A stretch of DNA of 64,000 nucleotides. It comes from Deinococcus budaensis. GTDB lineage: Bacteria > Deinococcota > Deinococci > Deinococcales > Deinococcaceae. The stretch spans positions 1-64,000 of the forward strand of contig NZ_JACHFN010000004.1 in assembly GCF_014201885.1 (NCBI RefSeq), in the 5' to 3' direction. The notes under the pieces are model-generated. The model saw only the letters and a program-made list of their open reading frames with translations. It did no database searches and had not been told where the DNA came from. The position numbers and the translations under genes are program-made. This document shows, piece by piece, positions 27,953 through 44,258 of the stretch (position 1 is its first letter; each line of letters starts with the position of its first letter).

Positions 27953-29043
27953 TCACGCCGCCCCACCGCCGACCTCCCGAATCCGCCGCCACGCCTCCCC
28001 GATCAACCAAGCGGCCTGCTGACCCAGCGGCGCGAAGCGGGGGTCTTTCGTTTGCCCGGCGCGGTAGCGGGCGTAGATCTGCTGCACGATCACGGCGAGC
28101 TTGAAGTGCCCCAGGACCTCGTACCAGGCGACATTCGCCACGTCGCGCCCGCTGCGTGCGGCATAGCGCTCCAGAAATTCCTCGCGGCTCAGGAAGCCGG
28201 GCGCCGCCGCCCCGACGCGGTTCTCGGCGCCGCCCGGCTGCTGGGGCATCGTCCAGTAGGTCAGGGTCAGGCCCAGGTCGGCGAGGGGATCGCCCACGGT
28301 GGTCATCTCCCAGTCGAGCAGGGCGACCACGCGCGAGGGGTCGGCGGGGTCGAGCATCAGGTTGTCGAGCTTGAAGTCGTTGTGGACCAGGGTGTGAGCG
28401 GATTCGGCGGGCGTGTTCGCGGTCAGCCAGGCGATCACGTCCTCGTCGTGCAGTTCCTCCACCGGGGGTAGGTCATCCGTGCGGGCACGGCGCCAGCGTC
28501 CGGCCCAGCCCTCGACCTGCCGGGCGTTGAAGCCCTCCGGCCTGCCGAGGTCGCGCAGGCCCGCCGCGCCGATATCCACCGCGTGCAGGTCGGCCAGGGT
28601 GTCCACCAGCGCCTCCGAGAGTTGCCGGGGGGCATCCGGAAGGGCGGCGTATTCGGGCGGCAACTTCGTCCGCACGACCACCCCGCGCCGCCGCTCCATC
28701 AGGTAGAAGGGCGTTCCGATCACGGCGGCGTCCTCGACCAGCAGCACGGGTTCGGGGGCGACGGGCAGCACCGGATGCACCCGCGAAAGCAGGCGGTACT
28801 CGCGCGGCATGTCGTGCGCCTTGGCCGCCACCGGGCCGAGGGGAGCGCGGCGCAGCACGTATTCCTGCCCTCCCTCAGACGCCTGGCCCAGCCGTAACAG
28901 ATAAGTCAGGTTGGAAAAGCCGCCGGGGAACTGCTCGACCTCCAGCGCGTCCACGTCCCCCTCGACCCTTCCGCGCAGGGCCTCCTTGAGCGTGTCCAGC
29001 GGCAGCTCCTCGCCGGGACGGACGGAGGCGGTGTCGGGACGGG

Positions 29044-29047
<4 letters not shown>
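27953..29047 (-). CDS. Aminoglycoside-phosphotransferase-like kinase (ACAD10/11 N-module type)
   Basis: The 364-residue protein has the protein-kinase-like fold of APH enzymes: an N-lobe with GGFSNLTYLL and YVLRRAP, the catalytic LVHNDFKLDNLML (HxDxxxxN) and the metal-binding LLDWEMTTVGDP. It belongs to the branch fused to acyl-CoA dehydrogenase in animal ACAD10/ACAD11, not to antibiotic-resistance enzymes. In those proteins it is reported to phosphorylate the hydroxyl of 4-hydroxyacyl-CoAs. Here it follows an SDR gene with a 4-base overlap and lies about 1.5 kb from a stand-alone acyl-CoA dehydrogenase. Start is the ATG overlapping the SDR stop. Confidence 0.85.
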
Positions 29048-29847
<800 letters not shown>

Positions 29848-29860
29848 GCGGGGTTCTCCT

Positions 29861-30415
29861 TCAAGTTCCGTCTGGGGACAGACGGTAGGTTTGACAGGTG
29901 CGGCACTGGAAGAGGTGGAGCGTCAGGGTGCCCTGCTCGGCGCAGTCCAGCGCGTCCTCATTGGTCCAAGTGCGGGACATGGACCGTGCGATTACAGCGG
30001 CTTCTTGCTGAACGCTTTCGTGAGACGTGATCTCTGGCTGCCCCGAGGGCGTGAGGGTTCCCAGGTAGGTACAGCATTCGCCGCAGTGGTCCGGCCAGTG
30101 AATGGGATTCCAGAGAATCACGCGTGGCGTGCGGTTGAGAACAGCCGTCACGCTTTCCGCACTGGCTGTCTCCGAAAAGTCCACATCCTGAAAGGTGCCT
30201 TCAAACTTAGCAGCCGCGCGACCATCGGCCACGCACCAGGGGCAGATAGTTTCGGGGTCGTCCTCTACATACATCCCGCCGACATACGCCCACTCGCGTG
30301 CCTGACCACAAACTTCGCAGGCAATAGGCCGCTGCTCGAAACAGCCATCAGCCAGAGGGTCAGCGTAATAAGGGAAAGCGGGAAGGGCTGAAGCGGACTC
30401 GTCTTGAAGCGGCAT
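29861..30415 (-). CDS. CbrC family (UPF0167) protein
   Basis: A 184-residue Cys-rich protein with CEVCG, CPWC, CGECC and a C-terminal CRTC, suggesting two structural zinc sites. It matches the CbrC family, named for an E. coli gene linked to colicin E2 tolerance; the biochemical role is unknown. Its base composition is lower in GC than that of its neighbours, which may indicate a later arrival. It ends 13 bp before the SDR gene but appears to have its own leaderless start (TAACGT 6 bases before ATG). Confidence 0.82.
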   Translation of the reverse strand: MPLQDESASALPAFPYYADPLADGCFEQRPIACEVCGQAREWAYVGGMYVEDDPETICPWCVADGRAAAKFEGTFQDVDFSETASAESVTAVLNRTPRVILWNPIHWPDHCGECCTYLGTLTPSGQPEITSHESVQQEAAVIARSMSRTWTNEDALDCAEQGTLTLHLFQCRTCQTYRLSPDGT

Positions 30416-30421
30416 GATTAC

Positions 30422-30427
30422 ACGTTA
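30422..30427 (-). promoter_or_regulatory. Leaderless -10 box of the cbrC-like gene
   Basis: On the minus strand TAACGT is followed by six bases and the ATG. The 147-bp gap to the dehydrogenase gene upstream supports an independent start here. Confidence 0.55.
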
Positions 30428-30562
30428 CTCAGGCGGCGCAGAAGCTCGCCCTTCTCCCGGAACAGCCGATCTGCCGCCCTGGCAAAATTTGTACGGAAAT
30501 AGCGGGGAGGGATCAGAGGGGAAGCGCACCGCCCCAGCACGGTCAAGTGTGGCCTCTTCACC

Positions 30563-31797
<1,235 letters not shown>

Positions 31798-31801
<4 letters not shown>

Positions 31802-32133
31802 GGCAGTTCCTCCTGGAGATGCAGGGGACGAAAGGTGGCCGCATTGCCCTCGATGCCCAGCAGCACTTCGTGGGCGGGGCCGCCGTCCTCGCGCCGGACG
31901 GTCAGGCCCAGCGCGAGAATCTCGTCGAGCAGCGCCTCGGCGCGGGTCATCAGGGTAGGGTCGGCGTCGTGGGCCAGCTCGTCGGTCAGGCGGGCTTCCT
32001 CGTCGAAGACGGCGCGGTAGGGGGCGAAGGCTTCGGTGGGCTGAAAGTCGCAGTGGAGGGCGAACGAATCCGTGTGCAGGAGCGGCAGCCGCGCGAGGAG
32101 CACGCCGTCCCGTTCCAGCAGGTAGGTGGTCAC
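31798..32133 (-). CDS. Small hypothetical protein in the acyl-CoA operon
   Basis: A 111-residue acidic protein (begins [10 protein letters not shown]) with no family I recognise. The GTG start overlaps the thioesterase stop (GTGA), and its own stop overlaps the dehydrogenase start (ATGA), so it is almost certainly translated. It has no signal peptide or Cys. Its fixed position between two enzymes suggests a helper or chaperone-like role, which is inference. Confidence 0.75.
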
Positions 32134-32560
32134 GGCGCTCCCCTCCCGACCGGGGCGATGGTCGCCAGCGCCGCCGCGACGTGGGTGTCGTCCTCTCCCC
32201 CGCTGCGGGCGTACACGTCGGCCCGCACGACGACCTGACGGCCCCCGGCCCGCAGGACCTCGCCGCGTGCCCACAGCACTTCTCCCCGCGCCGGGGCCAG
32301 CAGGTTGAGCTTGTATTCGGCCGTCACCACGTCCCCGGCGACCGAGGCAGCGGCCCAGGCGCTCACCGTGTCCGCGAGGTAACCGACGACCGCCCCGTGC
32401 GCGTGGCCGTGGTGCTGGGTCAGGTCGGGGCGCAATTCCAGTTCGATCTCCACCACGCCCGCCTCCAGCCGCCGCAGCCGGGTGCCCATGAAGCAGGTAA
32501 AGCCGCTCGTCTGCGCGGCCCGTTCCAGGCGTTCGCGCAGGGCGGTGAGGTCCGGGGCCG

Positions 32561-32564
<4 letters not shown>
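32130..32564 (-). CDS. PaaI-type hotdog thioesterase
   Basis: The 144-residue protein has the hotdog core [19 protein letters not shown], matching the HGG-x-D/E active-site helix of PaaI thioesterases with Ala in place of one Gly. Members hydrolyse acyl- or aryl-CoA thioesters. It overlaps both neighbours by 4 bases. A second, different member lies two genes upstream, so the two probably act on different intermediates. Confidence 0.87.
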
Positions 32565-33645
<1,081 letters not shown>

Positions 33646-33649
<4 letters not shown>

Positions 33650-34088
33650 GCCCCACCCCCCGCCGGGGCCACGTCCGCCACGACGATGGTGCCCAGCGCG
33701 GTGGCGACCAGCTTTCCCTGCCCGCCCTGCACGGCGAAGATGTCGCAGCGGGTCACCGCCTGCCGCCGGGTCGCGCTGATAACACTGCCCCGCGCGACCA
33801 GCGCGTCACCCACGCCGGGCCGCAAAAAGTTGATCTTGAATTCCGAGGTCAACACGCTGGGGCCAAGCGCCGCCGCCCCCATAAAGGTGAGGGCGATGTC
33901 GGCCAGCGCCGCCTGCACGCCCCCGTGCGCGAAGCCGTGGTGCTGGGTCAGCTCCGCCCGGAAGGGCACGCGCACGACCACCCCATCCGGCGCCATGTGC
34001 TCTACCCGCGCCCCCACGAGCACGCTGAAGGGCTGTGAATCCAGCACGCTCTGCGCGAAGGCGACCGCCTGCGGCCCCTCCAGCGCCG

Positions 34089-34092
<4 letters not shown>
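33646..34092 (-). CDS. PaaI-type hotdog thioesterase
   Basis: This 148-residue hotdog protein carries LTQHHGFAHGGVQAALADI, a full HGG active-site motif, and KINFLRPGVG typical of PaaI enzymes. It overlaps the MaoC gene upstream and the propeller gene downstream by 4 bases each. It probably releases a CoA ester in the same catabolic route; the substrate is not evident. Confidence 0.88.
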
Positions 34093-34538
<446 letters not shown>

Positions 34539-34562
34539 GGAGACTCCTTTGGGGGACAGCTC

Positions 34563-35339
<777 letters not shown>

Positions 35340-35377
35340 GCGGGGTGCCTCCGGGGTGGGTTGTGACGCTTGTCCGC

Positions 35378-35420
<43 letters not shown>

Positions 35421-35537
35421 GAGCGGATATTGTGCCCGCCCGTATCCGGCACCGGCCGCCGGCGCAAGGGAGGGTTGCCCAACGGGCCTTCATGCAAGTT
35501 CGGCCCAGCGCAGCGCGGCCAGTGGGCACGCTGGGGC

Positions 35538-36443
35538 ATGTCCAGGCGCCACTTTCTGCCCACCTTGTCCGCCCTGGTCCTGCTGGGGACCGCTCCCACC
35601 CCGGCGGCCCACGCCCAGCCTGCCAGCGTGACCTTGAAAAACATCCGCCACGAACTTCAGGGCCGGGACAACTGCGGCCCGGTCACGGCGCTGACGGTCG
35701 CGGGCTACCACGGCACCCGGATCACGCAGGCGCAGGCGGCGAGTGCGCTGAAAGATTCGCCGCGCGACCCGCAGGTCACCAGTCTGGAGCTGGCGGCGTA
35801 CCTGGGGCGCTTCGGGCTGCGCAGCGTGATTCGCTACGTGGGGACGCCGCAGCTGCTGCGGGGCCTGGTGTCGCGCGGGCTGCCGGTGATCGTGCAGCAG
35901 CGGCTGCAACCCGGCAGCCCGGTGGCGCATTTCCGCACGGTGTACGGCTATGACCGGGGCCGCTTCCTGACTTCCGACCCCCTGCGCGGCCCGGCCCTGT
36001 GGCTGAGCGAGGCCGAGCTGATGGACCTCTGGCACTACTACAACGGCGAATACATGGTGGCCTACCCGCCGGGCAAGGAAAGCGAGGTGCGCGCGGCCCT
36101 GGGCGAGAACTTCAGCGCGGCGGCCAACTGGCAGGCGCTGCGGCGGGTGGGCGAGAGCAACGTGAAGGCCAGGCCGAACGATCCGTACAACTGGTGGGCG
36201 CTGGGCAAGGCGAACCTGCGGCTGGGCAATGTCCGGGCGGCCGCCGCCAACTTCGAGCGGGCCGCCTCGCTGGGCGTGCCCACGCTGTACTACCTGTACC
36301 GCCAGGAAGCGTTCGAGGCCTGGACCCAGTCGGGCGACCACGACCAGACACTCAAGTACGCGCAGCAGGCGCTGCGAATCGACCCGGCCAGCAAGGAACT
36401 GCTGAGGTTTCGCAACCTGGCCCGCGCGGCGCTGGGCGGGTAA
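35538..36443 (+). CDS. Secreted C39-like cysteine peptidase with TPR tail
   Basis: The ATG chosen puts a signal peptide at the start (RRHFLPTLSALVLLG...AHAQP), giving 301 residues. A C39-like papain-fold domain follows with the catalytic Cys in GRDNCGPV, His in VAHFRTVYGYD and Asp in SDPL. Residues about 210-295 are two to three TPR-like helices (PYNWWALGKANLRLGNVRAAAANFERA). The combination suggests a periplasmic peptidase or peptide-binding protein rather than a bacteriocin exporter, as no ABC module is attached. It is divergent from the acyl-CoA operon. Confidence 0.83.
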   Translation: MSRRHFLPTLSALVLLGTAPTPAAHAQPASVTLKNIRHELQGRDNCGPVTALTVAGYHGTRITQAQAASALKDSPRDPQVTSLELAAYLGRFGLRSVIRYVGTPQLLRGLVSRGLPVIVQQRLQPGSPVAHFRTVYGYDRGRFLTSDPLRGPALWLSEAELMDLWHYYNGEYMVAYPPGKESEVRAALGENFSAAANWQALRRVGESNVKARPNDPYNWWALGKANLRLGNVRAAAANFERAASLGVPTLYYLYRQEAFEAWTQSGDHDQTLKYAQQALRIDPASKELLRFRNLARAALGG

Positions 36444-36475
36444 GGCGGCCGCCCGCCGCGAGCGGGGCCGCGTGG

Positions 36476-36481
36476 TAGCGT
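36476..36481 (+). promoter_or_regulatory. Leaderless -10 box of the GNAT gene
   Basis: TAGCGT is followed by six C residues and the ATG, with no ribosome binding site. Confidence 0.55.
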
Positions 36482-36487
36482 CCCCCC

Positions 36488-37000
36488 ATGCCCACCCTGC
36501 TGGACGCCTCCCCCGACGATCCGCGCGTCGCCAGCCTGATGCAGGCCCAGCAGCGCGAGTTGCGCGCCCTGTACAACGACACCGACGAGCGCACCGAACC
36601 CTTCGACCCGGCCACCCTGGCGGGCGAGGGCAGCGCGCTGGTGGCGGTCGAGGAAGGGGGAGCGCTGCTGGCGTGCGGAGCGCTCAAATGCCTCAGCCAC
36701 GACACGGCGGAGATCAAGCGCATGTATACCGTGCCGGAAGCGCGCGGCCAGGGCCTGGGGCGCCGGGTTCTGGGGGCGCTGATCGAGCGGGGGCGGGCGC
36801 TGGGGTACGCCCGGCTGGTGCTGGAGACGGGTGACCTTCAGGCGGAGGCGCTGCGGCTGTACGGGTCGGCGGGCTTTGTCCGCATTCCCAATTACGGCTA
36901 CTACGTCGGCATGGAAAACAGCCTCTGCTACGGGTTGCAGTTGGAGGCGGAGGCCCCATCGGGAACCCGGCTTCCCCCAGACCCGTACCCCCAGACATGA
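36488..37000 (+). CDS. GNAT family N-acetyltransferase
   Basis: The 170-residue protein has the GNAT acetyl-CoA-binding motif A (MYTVPEARGQGLGRRVLGALI) and a following LVLETGDLQAEALRLYGSAGFV. It should transfer an acetyl group from acetyl-CoA to an amine; the acceptor is unknown. Its stop overlaps the next start by 4 bases, so the two are coupled. Confidence 0.9.
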   Translation: MPTLLDASPDDPRVASLMQAQQRELRALYNDTDERTEPFDPATLAGEGSALVAVEEGGALLACGALKCLSHDTAEIKRMYTVPEARGQGLGRRVLGALIERGRALGYARLVLETGDLQAEALRLYGSAGFVRIPNYGYYVGMENSLCYGLQLEAEAPSGTRLPPDPYPQT

Positions 37001-37587
37001 AGCTCCGCACCCTGATTCGCACTGCCGCCCGCCGGGAAGCGGGCAGCGTGGGCGACGCCGCCCGGCGGGCCGCCGAGGCCCTGCGCCAGGACCCCCGCGT
37101 GCAGGACACCGCCGCACGGCTGAGAACCCGCGCCCAGGAATTCGGCGGCGCGGCCCGCAGCCAGGCCGACTCGCACCTCGAACGGCTGATCGAGCGCGCC
37201 CACACCCGGTCGGGTGACCCCGTTCCGGACGACGTGGCGGCCGTGCTGGCCCGCCGCCGCCACGAGCGCGAGGCGCGGGCCGCCCAGGCACGGGCACGGG
37301 CCGCGCTGCTCGCTCAGGGCGAGACGGCCGAGCAGCGCCGGGTGCTGACGCTGCTGGCAGAAGTCACCCCCTGGGCGGGTGGACAACCCGGCGAACTGCG
37401 GTACACCGGCCTGCTCGACCGCCTGGCCCCCTCGGGCAGCCCCGAGGCCGAGATGCCGGTCCACCGCGCCCTGTGGACCCTCGCAGAACGCCGGGTCCTC
37501 GCCGTCTCGCCGCACGGCGCCGTCACCGCCTGCCCCCTGCCGACCGACCTGGCCGTCACCGACCTCGGCGCTGGGCCGGGGGCCTGA
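36997..37587 (+). CDS. Hypothetical protein coupled to the GNAT gene
   Basis: A 196-residue protein of unknown family. The first 110 residues are Arg/Ala-rich amphipathic helices, with EARAAQARARAALLAQGE likely a coiled coil. Residues about 115-190 (RRVLTLLAEVTPWAGG, ALWTLAERRVLAV) look like a small winged-helix-like domain. There is no signal peptide. The ATGA overlap with the acetyltransferase suggests a shared role, perhaps as its substrate or partner. Confidence 0.7.
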   Translation: MKLRTLIRTAARREAGSVGDAARRAAEALRQDPRVQDTAARLRTRAQEFGGAARSQADSHLERLIERAHTRSGDPVPDDVAAVLARRRHEREARAAQARARAALLAQGETAEQRRVLTLLAEVTPWAGGQPGELRYTGLLDRLAPSGSPEAEMPVHRALWTLAERRVLAVSPHGAVTACPLPTDLAVTDLGAGPGA

Positions 37588-37622
37588 GGGGGTAAAGACG
37601 GCTGGGCCAGAGCTGCTTTTCT

Positions 37623-38522
37623 TCACCCAGGCTGATGCGCCGCCGCCATCCGCGCCGCCGCCTCCGCGTGGTCGATCCAGGCGACGATCACGCCGGGCAG
37701 CTGCCGGGCCAGGGCGGCAGGCAACCGTGGACTGACGCGCAGGGCGCCCCCGGTGGCCCGGACGGGCAGCGGCCCCACCCGCGCCTGCACCCGCCGGGCG
37801 AGGTCGGCCAGGGACGCGGCGGCCCCGTCCAGCAGCGCCTGCGCGACCGGGTCCCCGGCGTCGGCGGCGCGGCCCACCGCCGGGGCGAGCGAGGCGATGG
37901 CGGCGGCGCCCGGCCCCCCGTAGGCGAAGGCCCGCAGCGCCGGCCAGTCGAGGCCGCCCGTCAGGGCGGCGATCTCGGCGGCCAGCGGCGAGGACGGCAC
38001 CTCTCCGGCGTCGAGCGTGTCGGTCAGCCAGCGCAGCGCCGCGCGGCCCAGGCTGAAGCCGCCGCCGTCGTCGCCCAGGCGGTAGCCGCGCCCGCCCGCC
38101 CGGACGACCGCGCCGCCGTCCCCCGAGACGTGGTAGGCGATGCTCCCGGTCCCCGCGTACAGCAAGATGCCCTCTCCCGGCGCGAGGTGCGCCCGGTAGG
38201 CGAGGTCGAGGTCCCCCTCAACGGTCACGCGCCCGGGGGGGACCCCCAGCGCCCGCGCCAGCGCCGCGCGCACCGTGTCCGCCGCCGCCGAGCCGGAGTG
38301 CAGGCCCGGCACCCCGGCGTGGACGGTGTCCGGCACGCCCGGAAGCGCCCGCGTGAGCTGGGCCAGCGCCGCTTCCCCCTCCGCGCGGGCGAGCAGCGCG
38401 GCGGTCAGCGGCCGGGCCTGCCCGCGCGCGACCACCGCCCCGCCCCCCACCAGCGCCCAGCCGGTGCCGCTGCCTCCCGCGTCCAGCCCCAGGGCGAGGG
38501 GCGGCCCGGTCACGTCCAACAC
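37623..38522 (-). CDS. BadF/BadG-type sugar kinase (N-acetylglucosamine kinase-like)
   Basis: The 299-residue ASKHA-fold ATPase has the phosphate-1 motif LGLDAGGSGT, phosphate-2 LLYAGTGSIAYHV and GDDGGGFSLGRAAL. This is the BadF/BadG/BcrA/BcrD family, whose sugar-kinase members phosphorylate GlcNAc. Placement beside AnmK, MurQ and a glycosidase supports an amino-sugar substrate. The GTG at 38522 is used; another in-frame GTG lies three codons later and neither has a strong ribosome site. It follows the GHL10 gene by 32 bp and ends the leftward operon. Confidence 0.83.
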   Translation of the reverse strand: MLDVTGPPLALGLDAGGSGTGWALVGGGAVVARGQARPLTAALLARAEGEAALAQLTRALPGVPDTVHAGVPGLHSGSAAADTVRAALARALGVPPGRVTVEGDLDLAYRAHLAPGEGILLYAGTGSIAYHVSGDGGAVVRAGGRGYRLGDDGGGFSLGRAALRWLTDTLDAGEVPSSPLAAEIAALTGGLDWPALRAFAYGGPGAAAIASLAPAVGRAADAGDPVAQALLDGAAASLADLARRVQARVGPLPVRATGGALRVSPRLPAALARQLPGVIVAWIDHAEAAARMAAAHQPG

Positions 38523-38554
38523 GGTGTCCGGTTCATGATGTTCGGCCCTGGGTG

Positions 38555-40063
38555 TCAAGGCAGCGCGAGGTCCGGCACGGCGGTGACCCGGCGGGCCGGA
38601 GCGGTCAAGGCGGCGCTCGTCACGTCCCCGATCTTCACCCGCAGCTCGCCCTCCGGCACCCGCAGGAAGCCGTAGCGTCCGTTGCCGTCCGTCTGGGTGC
38701 GGGCGACCTCGCTTCCCTGGGCATTCAGCAGCACGGCGGTCCGGCCGCCTAGCGGGCCACTCGCCACCGTCACGCGGCCACCCACCGCCCGCAATTTGGC
38801 GGGGTCGGGGCGGTCCCAGCGGGCAGGCTTCTCGAAGGGGCCACCCTCGCCGCTGAGCTTCGCGGCCAGCTCGGGGATGACCTCCTCCTTGGTGCGCTTG
38901 GCCTCGTTCACGTCGCGGTCGGGCGTGCGGTAGGAGTACCCGGCCCAGCCGCTGAGGCCCGCCGCCTGCGTCTGGCGAATCTGGTTCACGCTGCTGGCCT
39001 GATCGTTGAGGTAGATCGCCGCCCCGCTGACCTGTCCCACGTCGGGATACTTCCTGAGCAGACCGGCGGCAAAGGCGTTCCATTGCCCGAACCACAGCGC
39101 CTGATCGGCCACGAAATCGCGCTTGTAGTTCATCATCACGTTGAGGTCGAGGTAGCCCTGTTCCACCCAGGTCAGCCAGTCCTGCCCGACCTCCGCGTAG
39201 GGGCGCGAGGTGCGGAAGGCGGCCTCGTCCGCAGGCCCGGCCCCGTAGGTGATGGTCGCGGCGTTCACGCTCACGTCAGGCCGCACGGCCTTGACCGCCA
39301 GCGCCGTCTCGCGCACCAGGTTGGTGACCTGCTGGCGGCGCCACGCGCTCCACGCGGGGTCGGCGGGGTCGGGCGTGCCCGAGGTGCCCGACTCGGCGCG
39401 GTAGCGTTCCAGCGCCGTCTCGTTGTAGCCCCACTGCACCGGGCCGCCCACCGGGTTGAAGTCGGGGTAACGCACCCGGTCGAACTGGATGCCGTCCACG
39501 TCGTAGTTCTTCACGACACTGACGTACATGTTCTTGATGTACTCGGCGGCGTCGGGATGCCCGGGGTCCATCACCCAGTCGGCGCCCGCCTTCACGGTGC
39601 CGTCGGCCTTGAGGGTCAGCCAGTTGTCGCGCCCGGTCGCCGTGGGACCGTGTGCGTGGAAGGCGTGGCCGGGCGGCGGCGCGACCACCGCGCTGTTCCA
39701 CAGGGCGGTCGTGATGATCCAGGCGTGAACCTGGATGCCCTGCGCGTGCGCCTTGGTGAGCAGGTCGGCGAGGGGATCAAACCCGGCGGGCACGGCGGGG
39801 TCGTTGGTGCGCGGCATCGCGGCGTTGTTGCAGTAGCAGTCGCCCCGGCGCCCGACCTGCGCGAACAGGACGTTCACGTTCATCTTCCTCGCGTCCGCGA
39901 CCAGCAGGTCCACTTCAGCGGGCGTTTTCAGGCCGGGGCCGAAAGCGTCCACCCACAGCCCGCGCACCTCACGGGGCGTGGTGTCGCGCGGGCCGCCGCC
40001 CCCGCACGCGGCGAGAATCAGGGGGGCCAGCAGCAGCGGGGCAAACTTGAGGGTCCGGGTCAT
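38555..40063 (-). CDS. GHL10 family glycoside hydrolase lipoprotein
   Basis: The 502-residue protein starts with a lipoprotein signal (LLAPLILAACGGG). Residues about 30-390 form a TIM-barrel of the GHL10/DUF187 family: REVRGLWVDAFGPG, VGRRGDCYCNN, VHAWIITT, DVDGIQFDRVRYP and MMNYKRDF. A Pro/Gly linker leads to a small beta-sandwich (about 420-500) of carboxypeptidase-regulatory type. The E. coli relative YngK/DigH cleaves denuded peptidoglycan glycan strands, so release of GlcNAc-MurNAc units for import is likely here. The neighbouring transporter and recycling genes agree. Confidence 0.85.
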   Translation of the reverse strand: MTRTLKFAPLLLAPLILAACGGGGPRDTTPREVRGLWVDAFGPGLKTPAEVDLLVADARKMNVNVLFAQVGRRGDCYCNNAAMPRTNDPAVPAGFDPLADLLTKAHAQGIQVHAWIITTALWNSAVVAPPPGHAFHAHGPTATGRDNWLTLKADGTVKAGADWVMDPGHPDAAEYIKNMYVSVVKNYDVDGIQFDRVRYPDFNPVGGPVQWGYNETALERYRAESGTSGTPDPADPAWSAWRRQQVTNLVRETALAVKAVRPDVSVNAATITYGAGPADEAAFRTSRPYAEVGQDWLTWVEQGYLDLNVMMNYKRDFVADQALWFGQWNAFAAGLLRKYPDVGQVSGAAIYLNDQASSVNQIRQTQAAGLSGWAGYSYRTPDRDVNEAKRTKEEVIPELAAKLSGEGGPFEKPARWDRPDPAKLRAVGGRVTVASGPLGGRTAVLLNAQGSEVARTQTDGNGRYGFLRVPEGELRVKIGDVTSAALTAPARRVTAVPDLALP

Positions 40064-40121
40064 GGGTGCTCCTTGGGGTCAGGCGGGGGCGGACGGAAGA
40101 ACGCCTGGCGGCGGCTCGCCT

Positions 40122-41236
<1,115 letters not shown>

Positions 41237-41240
<4 letters not shown>

Positions 41241-42208
41241 TCGAAGCGAATCCGGGGGTCGGCCCAGGCGAGCGCGAGGTCCGCGAGCAGGTTGCCGACT
41301 AGCAGCATCAGCGCGCTGAACAGCAGCAGGGTCATGGCGACGTACTGGTCTTTGTTCAGCAGGCTGTCGTACAGGAAGGGGCCGATGGTGGGCAGGTTCA
41401 GCACGATGGAGGCGATGATGGTGCCCGAGATGAGGCTGGGCAGGCTCAGCCCCGCGAGGCTGATCAGGGGGTTGACCGCGTTGCGGACCGCGTGGCGCCA
41501 CAGCACCCGCCGGGGCGCCAGCCCCTTGGCCCGCGCGGTGCGGACGTAATCCTGGTTGATCACGTCGAGCATGGAGGCCCGCATCTGCCGCATCAGCCCC
41601 GCGACCCCCTCCAGCCCGATGGCGATCATCGGAATCCAGAGGTGGTTCAGCAGGTCGAGCACCTTCGCCCCGCTCCAGGGCGCGTCGATGAACTGCGGGC
41701 TGAAGAGGCCGCCCACGTTGGTCCCGCCGAAGTTCAGCACCAGCGCGATCAGCAGCAGCGCGACCAGGAAGTCCGGCGTGGCGAGGCTGATATAGCCCAG
41801 GAAGTTCAGCACCGTCGAGCCGGGGCCGTAGCGGTTGAGCGCCGTGTAGATGCCCAGCGGAATGGCGATGGCCCAGCTCACCAGCAGGGTCAAGAGCGCC
41901 AGGAACACGGTCCAGCCCAGGCGCTCCCAGATCAGGGAACTCACCGGGCGCCCGTTCACGAACGAGAACCCGAAGTCCCCCTCGGTCACGATGCCCCGGA
42001 TCCAGGTCAGGTACTGCACGTAGGCGGGCTGGTCCAGACCCAGTTGCCGGGTGATGGATTCGACCGTCTCGCGCGTCACCCGGGGGTCTTCGAGGTACTG
42101 GTCGAGGAAGGAGCCGGGTTGCAGGCGAATCACCACGAAGCACACGACCGAGATCAGCAGCAGCGTGGGCACCATGCCCAGGATGCGGCGCAGGGCGTAG
42201 GTCAGCAT
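41237..42208 (-). CDS. ABC transporter permease, OppB/DppB-like
   Basis: The 323-residue permease begins MLTYALRRILGMVPTLLLIS, the standard OppB N-terminus, and contains the EAA loop DYVRTARAKGLAPRRVLWRHA. Six hydrophobic helices are evident. The start was chosen for this family N-terminus; an upstream extension of 42 codons is Pro-rich and implausible. The 157-bp gap to the binding-protein gene is purine-rich low-complexity DNA with several GGTCAG copies and may lower downstream expression. Confidence 0.88.
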
Positions 42209-42365
42209 GGGGAGGGCGTGGGGCGTGGGGAGGGGGAAGTGGGAAAAAACAAGGTCAGCGGCTCCCTGTGGGGTCAGGCGGAGGGGGAAAAAGGGGGAAG
42301 GGTCAGGCGCTGCGGGGAGGCAGGCAACCTCCACTCACCACTGACCACTCCCCACTCACGGCCCC

Positions 42366-44141
<1,776 letters not shown>

Positions 44142-44188
44142 GGAAAACCTCCCGGGAACGGGGCGAATTGTGGCTGAGATGACGCCTC

Positions 44189-44217
44189 AGCATAAGACCA
44201 ATCGCAGACCTCTGCAA
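44189..44217 (-). promoter_or_regulatory. Promoter of the transporter operon
   Basis: Reading leftward, TTGCAG (-35), 17 bases, TATGCT (-10). The spacer contains GATTGGTCTT, one half of a GntR/HutC-type TGGTCT site, so regulation by the divergent GntR protein is likely. Confidence 0.65.
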
Positions 44218-44229
44218 GCCTTGCGGCCC

Positions 44230-44250
44230 AGTGGTCCGGAAGTGGTACGG
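44230..44250. promoter_or_regulatory. Direct repeat AGTGGTnCGG, candidate GntR operator
   Basis: AGTGGTCCGG and AGTGGTACGG are spaced by one base (11-bp period, 9 of 10 identical). AGTGGTC is one arm of the DasR/NagR-type site ACTGGTCTAGACCACT. The second copy runs into the -10 box of the gntR gene, suggesting autoregulation. Confidence 0.6.
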
Positions 44251-44251
44251 T
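44246..44251 (+). promoter_or_regulatory. Leaderless -10 box of the gntR gene
   Basis: TACGGT stands 7 bases before the ATG. TTGCGG lies 19 bases further upstream as a possible -35. Confidence 0.6.
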
Positions 44252-44258
44252 AGGGCCG

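Noticed and set aside
38523..39095. Upstream extension of the BadF-type kinase frame
   Set aside because: It lies across the end of the GHL10 gene in another frame and has no domain content; family homology begins at LALGLDAGGSGT.
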